Shown one piece after another: positions 28,244-37,812 of a stretch of DNA of 64,000 bases. The notes beneath the pieces are model-generated. The model was not told the DNA's origin, did no database searches, and worked only from the letters and a program-made list of their open reading frames with translations. The first letter of the stretch is position 1. Each line of letters opens with the position of its first letter. Made by a program: the position numbers and the translations under genes. Source of the stretch: Bacillus nitratireducens. GTDB lineage: Bacteria > Bacillota > Bacilli > Bacillales > Bacillaceae_G. The DNA lies in NCBI RefSeq assembly GCF_001884135.1, contig NZ_MAOC01000027.1:124001-188000 (forward strand), given 5' to 3'.

Positions 28244-28630
28244 CCAATTGGTTAGTTATTAATTATCTATATTCATTCTAATCAAAGTACACTTATATCT
28301 TATTAACAACATAAAAAACCACTCTTTACTATTTTAAGAATAGTAGATAAATACTTTAGTGGGGCAACGCATATACAAGTTAGATTTTTCAATATAATTT
28401 TGTTATTTATGTCTATAACTGCATGGATTGGAACGTTTTGAGACTGCTGAAGTCTTATATGAGTTTCAGGCTTTTTTATCTTGTCAAAAATATTTTTTAA
28501 AGATAAATTTTTCTCCCCATTTAAATATAGAAAAGGACATATCTATTGCATGTTATTAACTTAAGGTATGTTCTTTTAAAACATATTATAAATATACATA
28601 GTGAGAAATGAAACAATAATTATTCAAATG

Positions 28631-28671
28631 AAAAACCCCCTGAATTTTTAAAGCGATCCAGGGGATTTTTT
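28631..28671. terminator. Terminator after the 5'-nucleotidase gene
   Basis: AAAAACCCCCTG pairs with CAGGGGATTTTT around a 15-base loop. T runs lie on both outer sides; it is about 100 bases past the stop codon. Confidence 0.75.
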
Positions 28672-28771
28672 ACCGATGATTCTCTATATTTCCATACCGA
28701 ACACAAACTTTTTTAGGATAATGGTATGTCCAAGTTGAATAGTTTTTTGCACGAGAGCCATCTTTTTATAT

Positions 28772-30718
28772 TTATTTAATTATCCTACTAAGTTTTTTGT
28801 AAAATTCACCTTTTCTTTTTATATGATTAAACTGATTTGGATTAATATTAGCTTTTTGTGAGAGTGCTACAATCTCTTCTTTTGTAATTGAATCTTTAGT
28901 ATTTATAGATGCTATATTTGTATATTTTCCATCTTCTGTTTTTGGGATTTCTAAAATCCCTTTATTTACAAGATCAACTACAGCCTTATGCTCTGAAGAA
29001 TGTGTATCTACACCAGTAATTTTCCAATTATGCATAACTTTTGGCGTGTATACACCGTTCTTTACCTCTTTTAAATATGTAATAGCAAGGTTACGAATGG
29101 TTCCACCTGTTTCTCCGAATGCATTCTCTTGTTTAGATGACCAAGTTTGTTCAAATTTACGTCCCTCTAAAGCTCCTCCTTTTGCCTGAAGAGCCTCCAT
29201 TCTATATGCATTCATTCCTAGCGTCATAACATCGCTCATTTTGATTGGTTTATTTGTACGAATAGAGCGTAAATTTTTAATTCTACTACCATATGGTTTT
29301 GTTAAGTCAATTTCGTATTTTACGCCTCCAAAGAAATCGTTCGTACTGTATTTAGACGCACGACGGTTTTTATCAAAGCTAACTGTTACATCTCCGGCAC
29401 GAGATGAGTTAAAATATCCTGCTACCCATTCCATATAGTCTTTTAAATCTTTTCCAGTTATCTTATATACTGTAATTTCTCCCAAAGCATATTGATAATT
29501 ATAAGCAATATCTTTCTTCTTTATAGGACCTATATCCAAACGGGCATAATCATTATCAATTTGATGGGCTACTACATCCGCCTTGCTGTAATGGAGCATG
29601 ACTTCATGAAAGAAATCTGATAAAGGTGTCTCTTGAATCTGCACACTTGGAATACCCTTTATTTCATTTTCAGGAACAAGGTTTCTACCCTTTAATTGAG
29701 CGACTACAACATTTGCATCTCCCCTCGCATACTCGTGAAAAGGTGTTAGTGTTTCTTCAAGTGTAGGATCAGATACTACTGTTGTTCCATCAGTATTTTT
29801 TACAGGTATAGCGGTAGCAGTTTTATCTTTTAAAACCAGCTTTCCATCTTGCTTTGTAAAAGTAAGGTCAATACGTGAAATATGCGTTCCATATTTATCT
29901 GGTTCTGTAATAATTACACCATTTACAACTTCTTTTTTTACAAGTTTATGCATATGAGCCGCAAAAATAGCGCTTAGTTCCGGACAAGCATTCGCAATAT
30001 CTTGAACACCAGTACCTGGGATTCCATTCTCATTTTCTAGTCCCATATGCATAACCCCTACCATTACATCTACTTTATCTTCTAATTCTTTAATAGCCTT
30101 TTTTGTCTCTTCTACTGGATTTTTCACTACTAAACCATCCAAATGATCTGTCCCTTTTTCAAAATCACTAATCATTGGTGTATTCATACCAATAATCCCG
30201 ACTTTAATTCCACCTTTTTCAACAATCGTATATGCAGGAAGAAAACGCTCTCCATTTTCCTTATAAATATTTCCTGCTAACGTCTTTCCCTTGTATTGCT
30301 CACTAACTTTTTTCAATGTATCTAAACCAAAGTTGAATTCATGATTTCCAAATGCCCAGGCGTCATATCCCATTGTATTCATTGCTACCATCATTGGCGA
30401 TTGTGGCTTATCGTTGAATAATTCTACTGAGTTTCCTTGAATTGTATCCCCGGCATCTACTAATATGGTATTTGGATTTTCTTGACGTACCTTCTTTATA
30501 ACCGTATAAAGCTGCGTCAAACTTCCACTCATATTTGCTCCATCAAGCGCATAATCCCAAGGCATAAATCTACCATGAATATCTGCAGTACCTAACAATG
30601 TAATATTAACATTAGATTCCTCAGCCTTAGAAATAGCTGGTTTGACTGTTACTGCTGTTACAAGAAGCATAAGAATAATAAAATTGCATACATAGTTCTT
30701 CCATTTCATTTTTTGCAT
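28772..30718 (-). CDS. Secreted bifunctional 2',3'-cyclic-nucleotide phosphodiesterase / 5'-nucleotidase
   Basis: 648 residues. A signal peptide (IILMLLVTAVTV, cleavage near SKAEE) precedes a calcineurin-like metallophosphatase domain: TADIHGRF, VDAGDTIQGN, GNHEFNFG and AAHMHK supply the metal ligands. A 5'-nucleotidase C-terminal domain follows (about 350-560; Asn/Asp-rich VAHQIDNDYARLDIG). The last 80 residues are an extra helical tail. No LPXTG or SLH anchor is visible. The enzyme should dephosphorylate extracellular nucleotides for salvage. The ATG at 30718 is 13 bases from its GGGGAG site, a long spacing; no better in-frame start is close. Confidence 0.92.
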   Translation of the reverse strand: MQKMKWKNYVCNFIILMLLVTAVTVKPAISKAEESNVNITLLGTADIHGRFMPWDYALDGANMSGSLTQLYTVIKKVRQENPNTILVDAGDTIQGNSVELFNDKPQSPMMVAMNTMGYDAWAFGNHEFNFGLDTLKKVSEQYKGKTLAGNIYKENGERFLPAYTIVEKGGIKVGIIGMNTPMISDFEKGTDHLDGLVVKNPVEETKKAIKELEDKVDVMVGVMHMGLENENGIPGTGVQDIANACPELSAIFAAHMHKLVKKEVVNGVIITEPDKYGTHISRIDLTFTKQDGKLVLKDKTATAIPVKNTDGTTVVSDPTLEETLTPFHEYARGDANVVVAQLKGRNLVPENEIKGIPSVQIQETPLSDFFHEVMLHYSKADVVAHQIDNDYARLDIGPIKKKDIAYNYQYALGEITVYKITGKDLKDYMEWVAGYFNSSRAGDVTVSFDKNRRASKYSTNDFFGGVKYEIDLTKPYGSRIKNLRSIRTNKPIKMSDVMTLGMNAYRMEALQAKGGALEGRKFEQTWSSKQENAFGETGGTIRNLAITYLKEVKNGVYTPKVMHNWKITGVDTHSSEHKAVVDLVNKGILEIPKTEDGKYTNIASINTKDSITKEEIVALSQKANINPNQFNHIKRKGEFYKKLSRIIK

Positions 30719-31052
30719 AATAACAATATTTCTCCCCTTTTTGTACTGTCATAAAGTTGCTTGAACTTTAAAAATATAACTTGTTATTCAGAAAACTTCA
30801 ACTGCAAAAATAAAGAGAATAAAATGCATATATCCCTTAATAGAATTGTATTTTATCGTTTTCTGACAAAATACTTATTCCTCAAACGCGTGAAAGGTGC
30901 TTACCCAATGGTAGGTGTAAGAGTACTTTCAAAAATTTGGACATATAGCTCATTTCCGAAAATCATTATAACTTAAAGATATAGTGTGTAATGCTGATTA
31001 CATTTTCGGATTTCATTGCCAATTTATTTCCTTCTAAATGAAAATGCTGAGA
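30719..31052. other. Gene-free stretch
   Basis: About 330 bases with the nucleotidase promoter region on its right. Nothing else recognised. Confidence 0.5.
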
Positions 31053-31295
31053 TCACTTCCAAAAATAATAACCCCGCTCTTCATTTAAGACGGGGTTACA
31101 CTTATACAGCAAATCGGATTCAGATTTTTTTCGAATGTTCGTTTCCTCTTCAGGGGTAAGATCTGCTAGTTTCGTAATTTCTTCAGCTTTTTGGTTGCTT
31201 TCAACTAAATTCATCATAATTTTAATCAGGATTTCTATTTTATCACTCGAACCCTTGATGCTATCCCAAATCGCTCTATAAATAGATAATGATTT
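31053..31295 (-). pseudogene. 80-codon open tail in frame with the DinB stop codon
   Basis: Directly after the DinB stop (TAA at 31298-31296) the same frame stays open for 80 codons and reads protein-like: KGSSDKIEILIKIMMNLVES and LADLTPEEETNIRKKSES. There is no ribosome binding site; the first ATG is at 31217. It could be the rest of a lost gene joined here by deletion. The 3' end runs through a hairpin. No family recognised. Confidence 0.35.
31069..31098 (-). terminator. Terminator downstream of the DinB gene
   Basis: TAACCCCG pairs with CGGGGTTA and is followed on the minus strand by TTATTTTT. Confidence 0.75.
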
Positions 31296-31811
31296 TTACT
31301 TTTCAACTCCACAAAGCAATTTTATCTCTTTAATTTGTTCTATATGACGCTGTTCATGCAAATAGATCAGTTCTATCCACTGATCAAGAAGTAATTCTCC
31401 AAGAGCTGGATGCGTCACTGATTTTTTCGCTAATATAGATTCATCTTCTATTGTACTCAGGAAACGCATCAATTCTTTTCTAGAGTCGTTTAACAAATCA
31501 ACCATTTGCTGCACTTCAAATGGTTCTATACTTGGTTCAATCATTTCTGGGGCTATAAATTTTATCGATCTATCTAATAAAATAGTGTGAATTTCTTTAC
31601 GCTCATTTAAGATACTATCCATCTTTTTTAATCCCGATGAAATAACTGTTATAACTCTCTCATCTAATAAAACTAAGTGATGACAAACTTGTGCTATACT
31701 CCATTTATCCTTATCTGGTTTCCTATTAAATTGAGCATCACTTAACAAAGTAATTTCCTCAAATAATTGATTTCTAGTTTCATAAAACTTGTCATTTACA
31801 AATGTATTCAT
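31296..31811 (-). CDS. DinB-family (four-helix, YfiT/DinB-like) protein
   Basis: 171 residues, a four-helix DinB-like protein. The metal-site histidines appear as QVCHHLVLLDE near residue 45 and HEQRHIEQI near the C-terminus. Relatives include thiol-dependent transferases and DNA-damage-inducible proteins of unknown role. AAAGGAG precedes the ATG at 31811. The length is normal, so the stop codon at 31296 is probably genuine even though the frame stays open after it. Cytoplasmic; partner thiol (bacillithiol in this group) is inference. Confidence 0.82.
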   Translation of the reverse strand: MNTFVNDKFYETRNQLFEEITLLSDAQFNRKPDKDKWSIAQVCHHLVLLDERVITVISSGLKKMDSILNERKEIHTILLDRSIKFIAPEMIEPSIEPFEVQQMVDLLNDSRKELMRFLSTIEDESILAKKSVTHPALGELLLDQWIELIYLHEQRHIEQIKEIKLLCGVEK

Positions 31812-32347
31812 ATGAATTCTCCTTTCGCTAGAACATACATACTTAAATTCCTACGCTAGAAATATTCTCTATGGAAAAAAGATTTTCCTTCACTATTATT
31901 CCAATCCAATCTTTTCTTTCTTTAGTAGGTTCTCTAATTCATGCTGAAATGTATGAGTTCTCTCAACATCCTTGAAGATTTCCTTGAGGTTATTATGCGC
32001 GACAGCTACATCATAATACTTTCAACGGAATCCTTTCAATATAACTACATAAAACGTTCCTAATTATCAATCTAGCATTAAATATATGTAAAAAATCAAC
32101 CTATTCATTCATTTTTAATGCTTATGTATGTACATTTGTTAATTTATTAGTTATATTATGGGTATTGAATGATTACGAAAAGTTAATAAATCGCTTGTAT
32201 AACACCTTATATTTTTATATCCGTGAAAACTACAAAATGTATAAAATTCCATTTGTCAAATGAATTTAATGCGGAAGGAGGTTTGTGGTTACTTCATCGG
32301 GATATAATAATCAGTTTTGAACTGATAAAAATATAGGAGGCGACATA
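31812..32347. other. Gene-free stretch upstream of secY2
   Basis: About 535 bases. A protein-like minus-strand fragment without a start (HNNLKEIFKDVERTHTFQ, ending near 31900) may be the tail of a decayed gene. The right end is the leader of the SecY gene and contains two AGGAGG sequences (32275 and 32336), only the second next to a start codon. Confidence 0.5.
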
Positions 32348-33652
32348 ATGTTTCGTACGATTTCAAATTTCATGAGAGTAGCTGAGATAAGAAACAAAAT
32401 TCTTTTTACACTAGCGATGCTAATTGTTTTTCGAATTGGCACGTTTATTCCAGTTCCTCATACTAACGCAGAGGTATTAAAAGTACAAGATCAAGCCAAC
32501 GTTTTAGGCATGCTGAACGTATTTGGCGGAGGAGCACTGCAACACTTCTCAATCTTTGCTGTAGGTATCACACCATATATTACAGCTTCTATCATTGTAC
32601 AATTACTACAAATGGACGTTGTACCTAAATTTACAGAGTGGGCAAAGCAAGGAGAAATGGGCCGTAAAAAATCAGCTCAATTTACTCGATACTTTACAAT
32701 CATTCTCGCATTCATACAATCCATTGGGATGTCTTATGGTTTTAATAATATAGCAGGTGGACAATTAATTACAGATCAAAGCTGGACTACATACTTATTT
32801 ATTGCGACAGTTTTAACTGCGGGTACTGCATTTTTACTTTGGTTAGGTGAACAAATTACCGCTAATGGCGTTGGTAATGGAATCTCAATGATTATCTTCG
32901 CAGGACTTGTTGCGGCGATTCCGAATGTCGCTAATCAAATTTATTTGCAACAATTCCAAAACGCAGGCGATCAGTTATTCATGCACATAATAAAAATGGT
33001 TTTAATTGGACTCGTAATTTTAGCGATAGTAGTTGGTGTTATTTACATTCAACAAGCTGTTCGTAAAATACCGATTCAATATGCAAAAGCTGTTTCAGGA
33101 AACAATCAATATCAAGGAGCAAAAAATACTCATTTACCCCTTAAAGTAAATAGTGCAGGTGTAATTCCTGTTATCTTTGCCTCAGCCTTTTTAATGACGC
33201 CGCGTACAATTGCGCAGCTCTTCCCTGATTCAAGCGTATCTAAATGGATAATTGCGAATCTTGATTTTGCACATCCATTTGGAATGACACTATATGTGGG
33301 TCTTATCGTTGCCTTCACATATTTCTACGCATTCGTTCAAGTAAATCCTGAACAAATGGCCGATAACTTAAAGAAACAAAACGGATACGTTCCTGGTATT
33401 CGCCCAGGTAAATCTACAGAACAGTATGTAACAAAAATTTTATACCGTTTAACATTTATCGGTGCGATTTTCTTAGGAGCAATTTCAATATTGCCACTTG
33501 TATTTACAAAAATCGCTACATTACCACCATCTGCTCAAATCGGTGGTACAAGTTTACTAATCATCGTAGGTGTTGCATTAGAAACGATGAAGACGTTAGA
33601 AAGTCAACTTGTGAAGCGTCATTATAAAGGATTTATAAAAAAAGTGAATTAA
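32348..33652 (+). CDS. Accessory preprotein translocase subunit SecY (SecY2-like)
   Basis: 434 residues with the ten membrane helices of SecY. Clear signatures are FRIGTFIPVPHTN, GITPYITASIIVQLLQ (plug/helix 2 region), EQITANGVGNGISMIIFAG and NPEQMADNLKKQNGYVPGIRPG (C4/C5 cytoplasmic loops). SecY forms the SecYEG channel for export of unfolded proteins. This copy is not in the ribosomal protein operon: it stands alone with its own AGGAGG and terminator. That supports a second SecY of the kind found in the B. cereus group. No SecA2, Asp proteins or serine-rich adhesin is adjacent, so it is not a dedicated glycoprotein export locus here. Confidence 0.93.
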   Translation: MFRTISNFMRVAEIRNKILFTLAMLIVFRIGTFIPVPHTNAEVLKVQDQANVLGMLNVFGGGALQHFSIFAVGITPYITASIIVQLLQMDVVPKFTEWAKQGEMGRKKSAQFTRYFTIILAFIQSIGMSYGFNNIAGGQLITDQSWTTYLFIATVLTAGTAFLLWLGEQITANGVGNGISMIIFAGLVAAIPNVANQIYLQQFQNAGDQLFMHIIKMVLIGLVILAIVVGVIYIQQAVRKIPIQYAKAVSGNNQYQGAKNTHLPLKVNSAGVIPVIFASAFLMTPRTIAQLFPDSSVSKWIIANLDFAHPFGMTLYVGLIVAFTYFYAFVQVNPEQMADNLKKQNGYVPGIRPGKSTEQYVTKILYRLTFIGAIFLGAISILPLVFTKIATLPPSAQIGGTSLLIIVGVALETMKTLESQLVKRHYKGFIKKVN

Positions 33653-33657
33653 TTACA

Positions 33658-33699
33658 AAAACACACTAGAAGTCACAATAGCGACCTAGTGTGTTTTTA
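33658..33699 (+). terminator. Rho-independent terminator after secY2
   Basis: AAAAACACACTAG and its exact reverse complement around a 16-base loop, ending in TTTTT. Confidence 0.88.
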
Positions 33700-33733
33700 T
33701 TATAAAAACTTATAATAACGGAGGTTTTGTCAT

Positions 33734-34177
33734 ATGAGTCAAAGAATGTCTTATTATGATATTTCGCCTGATGGTATGAAAATTATGATGGATATGGAGA
33801 AATACACGAAGAAATCTTCAATTAATCGAGCTGTTAGAGAGCTTATAAAAATTAGAGTCTCTCAAATTAATGGTTGTGCTTATTGTATCGATATGCATAC
33901 TTCTGACGCCCGAAAATTGGGTGAAACCGAGCAAAGAATTTATTGCTTAAATGCTTGGGATGATTGTGATTTTTATACTCCTGAAGAAAAAGTGGCTCTG
34001 GAACTATCAGAGCATATTACTCTCATTCCTACTAAAAGAGTTCCTGAAAATCTATACAACCGAGTACGTGAATACTTTGACGAAAAACAATATGTTGATC
34101 TTGTGTTAATCATTAATCAAATAAATAGTTGGAATCGAATTTCTATTGCGATGGGTAATACCGTAATAAAAAAATAA
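33734..34177 (+). CDS. Carboxymuconolactone decarboxylase / AhpD-like protein
   Basis: 147 residues, all-helical AhpD-like fold. The redox signature NGCAYCIDMHTSDARKLGE holds the CxxC pair and the following His, as in alkylhydroperoxidase AhpD-type proteins. This indicates a small cytoplasmic thiol peroxidase or reductase rather than a true decarboxylase. CGGAGG precedes the ATG. It is a single gene between two terminators. Confidence 0.9.
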   Translation: MSQRMSYYDISPDGMKIMMDMEKYTKKSSINRAVRELIKIRVSQINGCAYCIDMHTSDARKLGETEQRIYCLNAWDDCDFYTPEEKVALELSEHITLIPTKRVPENLYNRVREYFDEKQYVDLVLIINQINSWNRISIAMGNTVIKK

Positions 34178-34241
34178 TACTTATCCACCAAACAATATGC
34201 GATCGATTTAGTTAAGTGTAAAATTAAATACACCCTATATT

Positions 34242-34276
34242 AAAACACAGTTGGTTATTTCTCCAACTGTGTTTTT
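34242..34276 (+). terminator. Rho-independent terminator after the AhpD-like gene
   Basis: AAAACACAGTTGG pairs with CCAACTGTGTTTTT around an 8-base loop; symmetric flanks allow both directions. Confidence 0.85.
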
Positions 34277-34392
34277 GATTTTACTATCTCTAATCTGTAT
34301 TCTAACGTGTTAATCATTTTCTTCAAATTAACTATTTTTCCTTCTAAATTTTGAATACGTTTTCCGCTGTTTTCCACATCATTAAACTTTAA
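34255..34392 (-). pseudogene. 45-codon coiled-coil-like tail in frame after the EamA exporter stop
   Basis: After the exporter's TAG the frame continues for 45 codons with a heptad-like pattern (RIQNLEGKIVNLKKMINTLE) and ends in the terminator. No ribosome binding site of its own. It may be the tail of a lost gene, or chance in AT-rich DNA. Confidence 0.25.
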
Positions 34393-35310
34393 CTACATCT
34401 CTTTTTTTAACAACCTTCCTTGCTTAAAATAAACTCCAAGTGTAGAACGATTTGCTAAAAATACACCAATCAAGATTAAACAAGCACCAATTCCCATTGT
34501 AGGATTTAATGGTTCTCCTAATACAAAATAACCTACAATAACAGCGATTAACGGAGATACATATAACCACGTTGATGGAAATACAGGATTTGTTTTTGAT
34601 AAAAGCCAGTAATATAAACCGTGTCCACCGATAGAACCTACAAATATGAGATATAAAATTGGCCATTGTACATTCCAAGATGTTAAGATTGTTAGATTAG
34701 GCTGTTCCATTACGATAGATACAATTAACAACAAAACTCCTCCATAAAACATTTGAATGCCGTTAATGAGAAATGGTGATATGTTAGGTAAATCTGAAAG
34801 TATTTCTTTTGAACGAATAGAACCTACTCCATAAAACAACTCCCCTACTAATATAACAAGGCAAGCGATACTCCATATGAATGTAAGTTCTTGATGCATT
34901 CCAGGTAAAGAAATGCAAAAAACACCTATAAGTGCTATAACTAAAGCAACAAGTTGTTCTTTTTGCAATTTTGTTTTATTTCTCTTTGATTGCAATAGCA
35001 AGATCATCATTGGACCCGTAGCAGATAGAATTGCAGCTAATCCAGAAGAAATATATTGTTCAGCCCAGTAAAGGGTCGCGAATGTCATAAATGTTAAACA
35101 AAAACCAGCATATATAATACGTTTCGATAATAAGTAAGGCATAATATCCTTTCGCTTTAATTTAAAAATAATAATGAGAATAAGACCTGCCAAAAAGAAA
35201 CGAATTCCAGCTGAAAATAATGGTGGTGCCCCCGCTTCTATTCCAATTTTTATCGTTAAAAATGTCGTTCCAAAAATAATACATACTAAAATATAATTTA
35301 AAATGACCAT
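34393..35310 (-). CDS. EamA/DMT-family metabolite exporter
   Basis: 305 residues with ten membrane helices in two EamA repeats (about 5-130 and 145-285). The opening YILVCIIFGTTFLTIKIGIE and the second-half PVFPSTWLYVSPLIAVIVGY are typical drug/metabolite transporter segments. AAAGGAGGAAGC precedes the ATG at 35310. It is transcribed divergently from a MocR-type regulator that starts about 150 bases away, a common pairing in which the regulator controls the exporter. The substrate is unknown; amino acids or vitamin B6-related compounds are possible. Confidence 0.9.
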   Translation of the reverse strand: MVILNYILVCIIFGTTFLTIKIGIEAGAPPLFSAGIRFFLAGLILIIIFKLKRKDIMPYLLSKRIIYAGFCLTFMTFATLYWAEQYISSGLAAILSATGPMMILLLQSKRNKTKLQKEQLVALVIALIGVFCISLPGMHQELTFIWSIACLVILVGELFYGVGSIRSKEILSDLPNISPFLINGIQMFYGGVLLLIVSIVMEQPNLTILTSWNVQWPILYLIFVGSIGGHGLYYWLLSKTNPVFPSTWLYVSPLIAVIVGYFVLGEPLNPTMGIGACLILIGVFLANRSTLGVYFKQGRLLKKEM

Positions 35311-35458
35311 TTTGCTTCCTCCTTTTTACTCTTGAAACGAGTATAGAGGATATGGTGTATAACAGTGTATCAACGCATATAACAGTTGAATGAAAATATA
35401 GTTGATTGTCAGACTGTTTTTCGCTTTAATTAAATTAAAAAGAAAAACAGGTGATTCT

Positions 35459-36898
35459 ATGAAGATAGTAGTACGTAAAGAATCCAACATACCATATTAC
35501 CAACAAATATATATGCAAATTGTTGAGAGAATTCAAAGCGGGATGCTTTCACATGGCGATTACCTCCCTTCTTTACGTTCTATGGCCGATGATTTACAAA
35601 TTAGTTTATTAACTGTTCGTAAAGCGTATAAGCAGTTAGAAACGAAAGAATATATACGCATTGAGCAAGGAAAAGGTGCCTATATACATAAACGTGTGAA
35701 TAAAGATTTCAAACCAATTCCGTATCAATGGCAAAAAACGAAATCCATTAATGTTATGCGTTCTCAATATGTAATGAACCAACACCGTAAATATTTCGAT
35801 TTTTCACAGGCGGTCCTTTATCCACGTTTATTACCAAATCCGTTTCTTTCAGATGAAATGCACAAATTACTTAATAAGGATCAAATGATACTTGCAACAT
35901 ACGGACCGGTTCAAGGTGATAAAGAACTTAGAGTGGAAATAACAAACTACTTAAAAGAACACCAACAAGTAGTTACAGATCCATCTCAATTATTAATTAC
36001 AAGCGGTGCCCAGCAAGGAATCGATTTAATCGCCCAAACATTATTAAAGCCTGGAGACATAGTGTTAGTAGAAAGTCCGTGTTATGGAGCGGCGCTTGAT
36101 GTATTTGTTAATAAAGGCGTTCAAATTATCCCTGTTAGTCTTGATAACAACGGCATTCGCTCAGATTTAATCGATGATATTTGTCAAAGAAAGAATCCTG
36201 TTTTGTTATATGTGAATCCTACTTTTCAGAATCCAACGGGCACAGTAATGAGTAAAGAAAGAAGAATGGAACTTGTAGAACTAGCAGAGCTTTATCAATT
36301 TTTCATTTTAGAGGATGATTCTTTCGGAGAGATTTATTTTGAGGATTTTAAAATTCCCCCTCCATTAAAAAGCTTTGATACAAATGGTCATGTTATATAT
36401 TTAAAAGGATTTAGTAAAACGTTAGCACCAGGTCTTCGTATTGCAGCGCTAGCAGCTGAAGGTCCTATCTTTGAATGGTTATACGCCGTGAAGGCTTCGA
36501 TGGATATTGGTAGTCCCTTATTGACACAAAAAGCACTACTTCCTTTTTTACGAGCGGAACGAATGAAAAATCATTTAGAAAAATTACGGACTGCTTTACA
36601 AATTAGACGCGATTTAACAATTGATATATTATCTCCATTAAAAGAATTAGAATTTGAAATACCTAATGGAGGATTTAACTTATGGGTTACACTCCCTCAG
36701 TCAATCGATCCTTTTACATTATTACAAAAAGCGAATGAAGTTGATGTTTCTTTTTTACCCGGCACAGCTTGTCTGTTAAGCCATGAAACTCAATATAATC
36801 ATTTACGAATTAGTTATTCAATGTTAAATGAAAAAGATATGCTGATTGGATTAGAAAGATTATATGATACAATTGCCAAGTTTAAATCATTCATTTAA
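35459..36898 (+). CDS. MocR/PdxR-type transcriptional regulator (GntR HTH + aminotransferase fold)
   Basis: 479 residues. An N-terminal GntR winged helix (about 10-80: GDYLPSLRSMADDLQISLLTVRKAYKQLE) is joined to a fold type I aminotransferase domain (about 120-475). The PLP-site motifs are visible: TSGAQQGIDLI, NPTFQNPTG, DDSFGE and the Schiff-base lysine in KGFSKTLAPGLR. MocR proteins bind PLP or an amino acid-PLP adduct and activate neighbouring genes while repressing themselves. I start at the ATG at 35459 (AGGTGAT upstream); the frame is open from a TTG 19 codons earlier. The divergent EamA exporter is the likely target. Confidence 0.92.
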   Translation: MKIVVRKESNIPYYQQIYMQIVERIQSGMLSHGDYLPSLRSMADDLQISLLTVRKAYKQLETKEYIRIEQGKGAYIHKRVNKDFKPIPYQWQKTKSINVMRSQYVMNQHRKYFDFSQAVLYPRLLPNPFLSDEMHKLLNKDQMILATYGPVQGDKELRVEITNYLKEHQQVVTDPSQLLITSGAQQGIDLIAQTLLKPGDIVLVESPCYGAALDVFVNKGVQIIPVSLDNNGIRSDLIDDICQRKNPVLLYVNPTFQNPTGTVMSKERRMELVELAELYQFFILEDDSFGEIYFEDFKIPPPLKSFDTNGHVIYLKGFSKTLAPGLRIAALAAEGPIFEWLYAVKASMDIGSPLLTQKALLPFLRAERMKNHLEKLRTALQIRRDLTIDILSPLKELEFEIPNGGFNLWVTLPQSIDPFTLLQKANEVDVSFLPGTACLLSHETQYNHLRISYSMLNEKDMLIGLERLYDTIAKFKSFI

Positions 36899-37231
36899 AC
36901 TCCAAAACAACAAATAACCTCTTATTCACACAATAAAAAAACAACACTTTAAAATTTTATTAAAAGTCAAGATATAAGCTGAACCTATTATTAATAGTGA
37001 ATTCTTATCTAATGTCATACATTATATAAAAATTAAAAGGATAGAAGAGCTTGAATACATTCGCCCTATCTATCCTTTTTTTAACCACAAATGACTAATC
37101 ATAGCGGACTTCGCTATCAACAGAACCTGTATTGCTCTATTATGCTCAAACTTCTTTTTATTACTACTTGTTCAATAAGAGGTGTTTTCTTCCTGCATAA
37201 AATTTATTTTATAGGGAATTTATTATACTTA
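36899..37231. other. Gene-free stretch with terminator
   Basis: 330 bases between convergent genes; apart from the terminator at 37035-37082 I see nothing. Confidence 0.55.
37035..37082 (+). terminator. Rho-independent terminator
   Basis: AAAAGGATAGA pairs with TCTATCCTTTTT around a long loop, ending in seven Ts. It serves the MocR gene. Confidence 0.78.
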
Positions 37232-37657
37232 TTAAAACAACAACAACATGATATAGACAAAGCCAAAGAATAAACATAATGGACTATAGAACCAAGTGTC
37301 GTATCTAGCAAACTGGGAATGTTTAATTTTTTTGAAAAATCCAACAAACTTAAAATCACCAATTGCCCTAATAATGAAAACTAAAGCACAGACAATACTT
37401 CCGATTTTAGATAAACTATTTGCTTGGAACCTCTGCAAATAACCTACTTGAACAACAATAATGACACTAGCTAATAGAATAAGAATGGCTACGAATAATG
37501 TTCCCCATATTCTCGGAGTAAAAGCAGGCTTATGTTCTCCCTCTTTTACTGGGATAACAGCAGCAGAACCCCATCGACCTCCAAAAGCCCAATAAATATG
37601 CAAAAAACTGATAAAACACAGAAGCACTACAGCTACTAATGTTAATAGTAATTTCAT
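37232..37657 (-). CDS. DUF3995 membrane protein
   Basis: 141 residues with four membrane helices. The first carries FISFLHIYWAFGGRWG, the signature phrase of DUF3995 proteins, and the charged loop HKPAFTPRIWG follows. Function unknown. It lies downstream of a TetR gene in the same direction, and its promoter region holds a near copy of the operator found before that TetR gene. This indicates control by that repressor and perhaps a role in a stress or drug response. Confidence 0.85.
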   Translation of the reverse strand: MKLLLTLVAVVLLCFISFLHIYWAFGGRWGSAAVIPVKEGEHKPAFTPRIWGTLFVAILILLASVIIVVQVGYLQRFQANSLSKIGSIVCALVFIIRAIGDFKFVGFFKKIKHSQFARYDTWFYSPLCLFFGFVYIMLLLF

Positions 37658-37689
37658 TTATTCGCCCCCAATGTCGTAACTTTAAAAAT

Positions 37690-37709
37690 AACATACACCA
37701 CCGTATGTT
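37690..37709. promoter_or_regulatory. TetR-type operator upstream of the DUF3995 gene
   Basis: AACATAC, six bases, GTATGTT: a perfect 7-bp inverted repeat. It matches the element before the TetR gene at 38362-38381 in 17 of 20 positions when that one is read on the minus strand. Confidence 0.7.
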
Positions 37710-37812
37710 ACAGTGAAAATTTTGTCCCTTCAGGTTTTATAACCATATTAGGGACATTTATCGAATAATCAATTATGCCTCAGCATAATTGCGTCCGGAG
37801 GCTTTACTTTTT

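Larger units (their letters stand above)
28087..28771. other. Gene-free stretch with terminator-like hairpins
   Basis: About 680 bases between two minus-strand genes. It carries three minus-strand terminator-like hairpins: 28222-28243, about 28320-28374 (CCACT/AGTGG outer stem with an ACTATT/AATAGT inner stem) and 28631-28671. No gene seen; the excess of terminators suggests a deleted gene. Confidence 0.5.

Noticed and set aside
30761-30976. 71-codon plus-strand frame upstream of the nucleotidase
   Set aside because: No ribosome binding site, no protein-like pattern; it lies in the promoter region of the divergent gene.
32348-33652. Accessory Sec locus for a serine-rich glycoprotein adhesin
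   Set aside because: No secA2, asp or glycosyltransferase genes and no large repetitive adhesin nearby.
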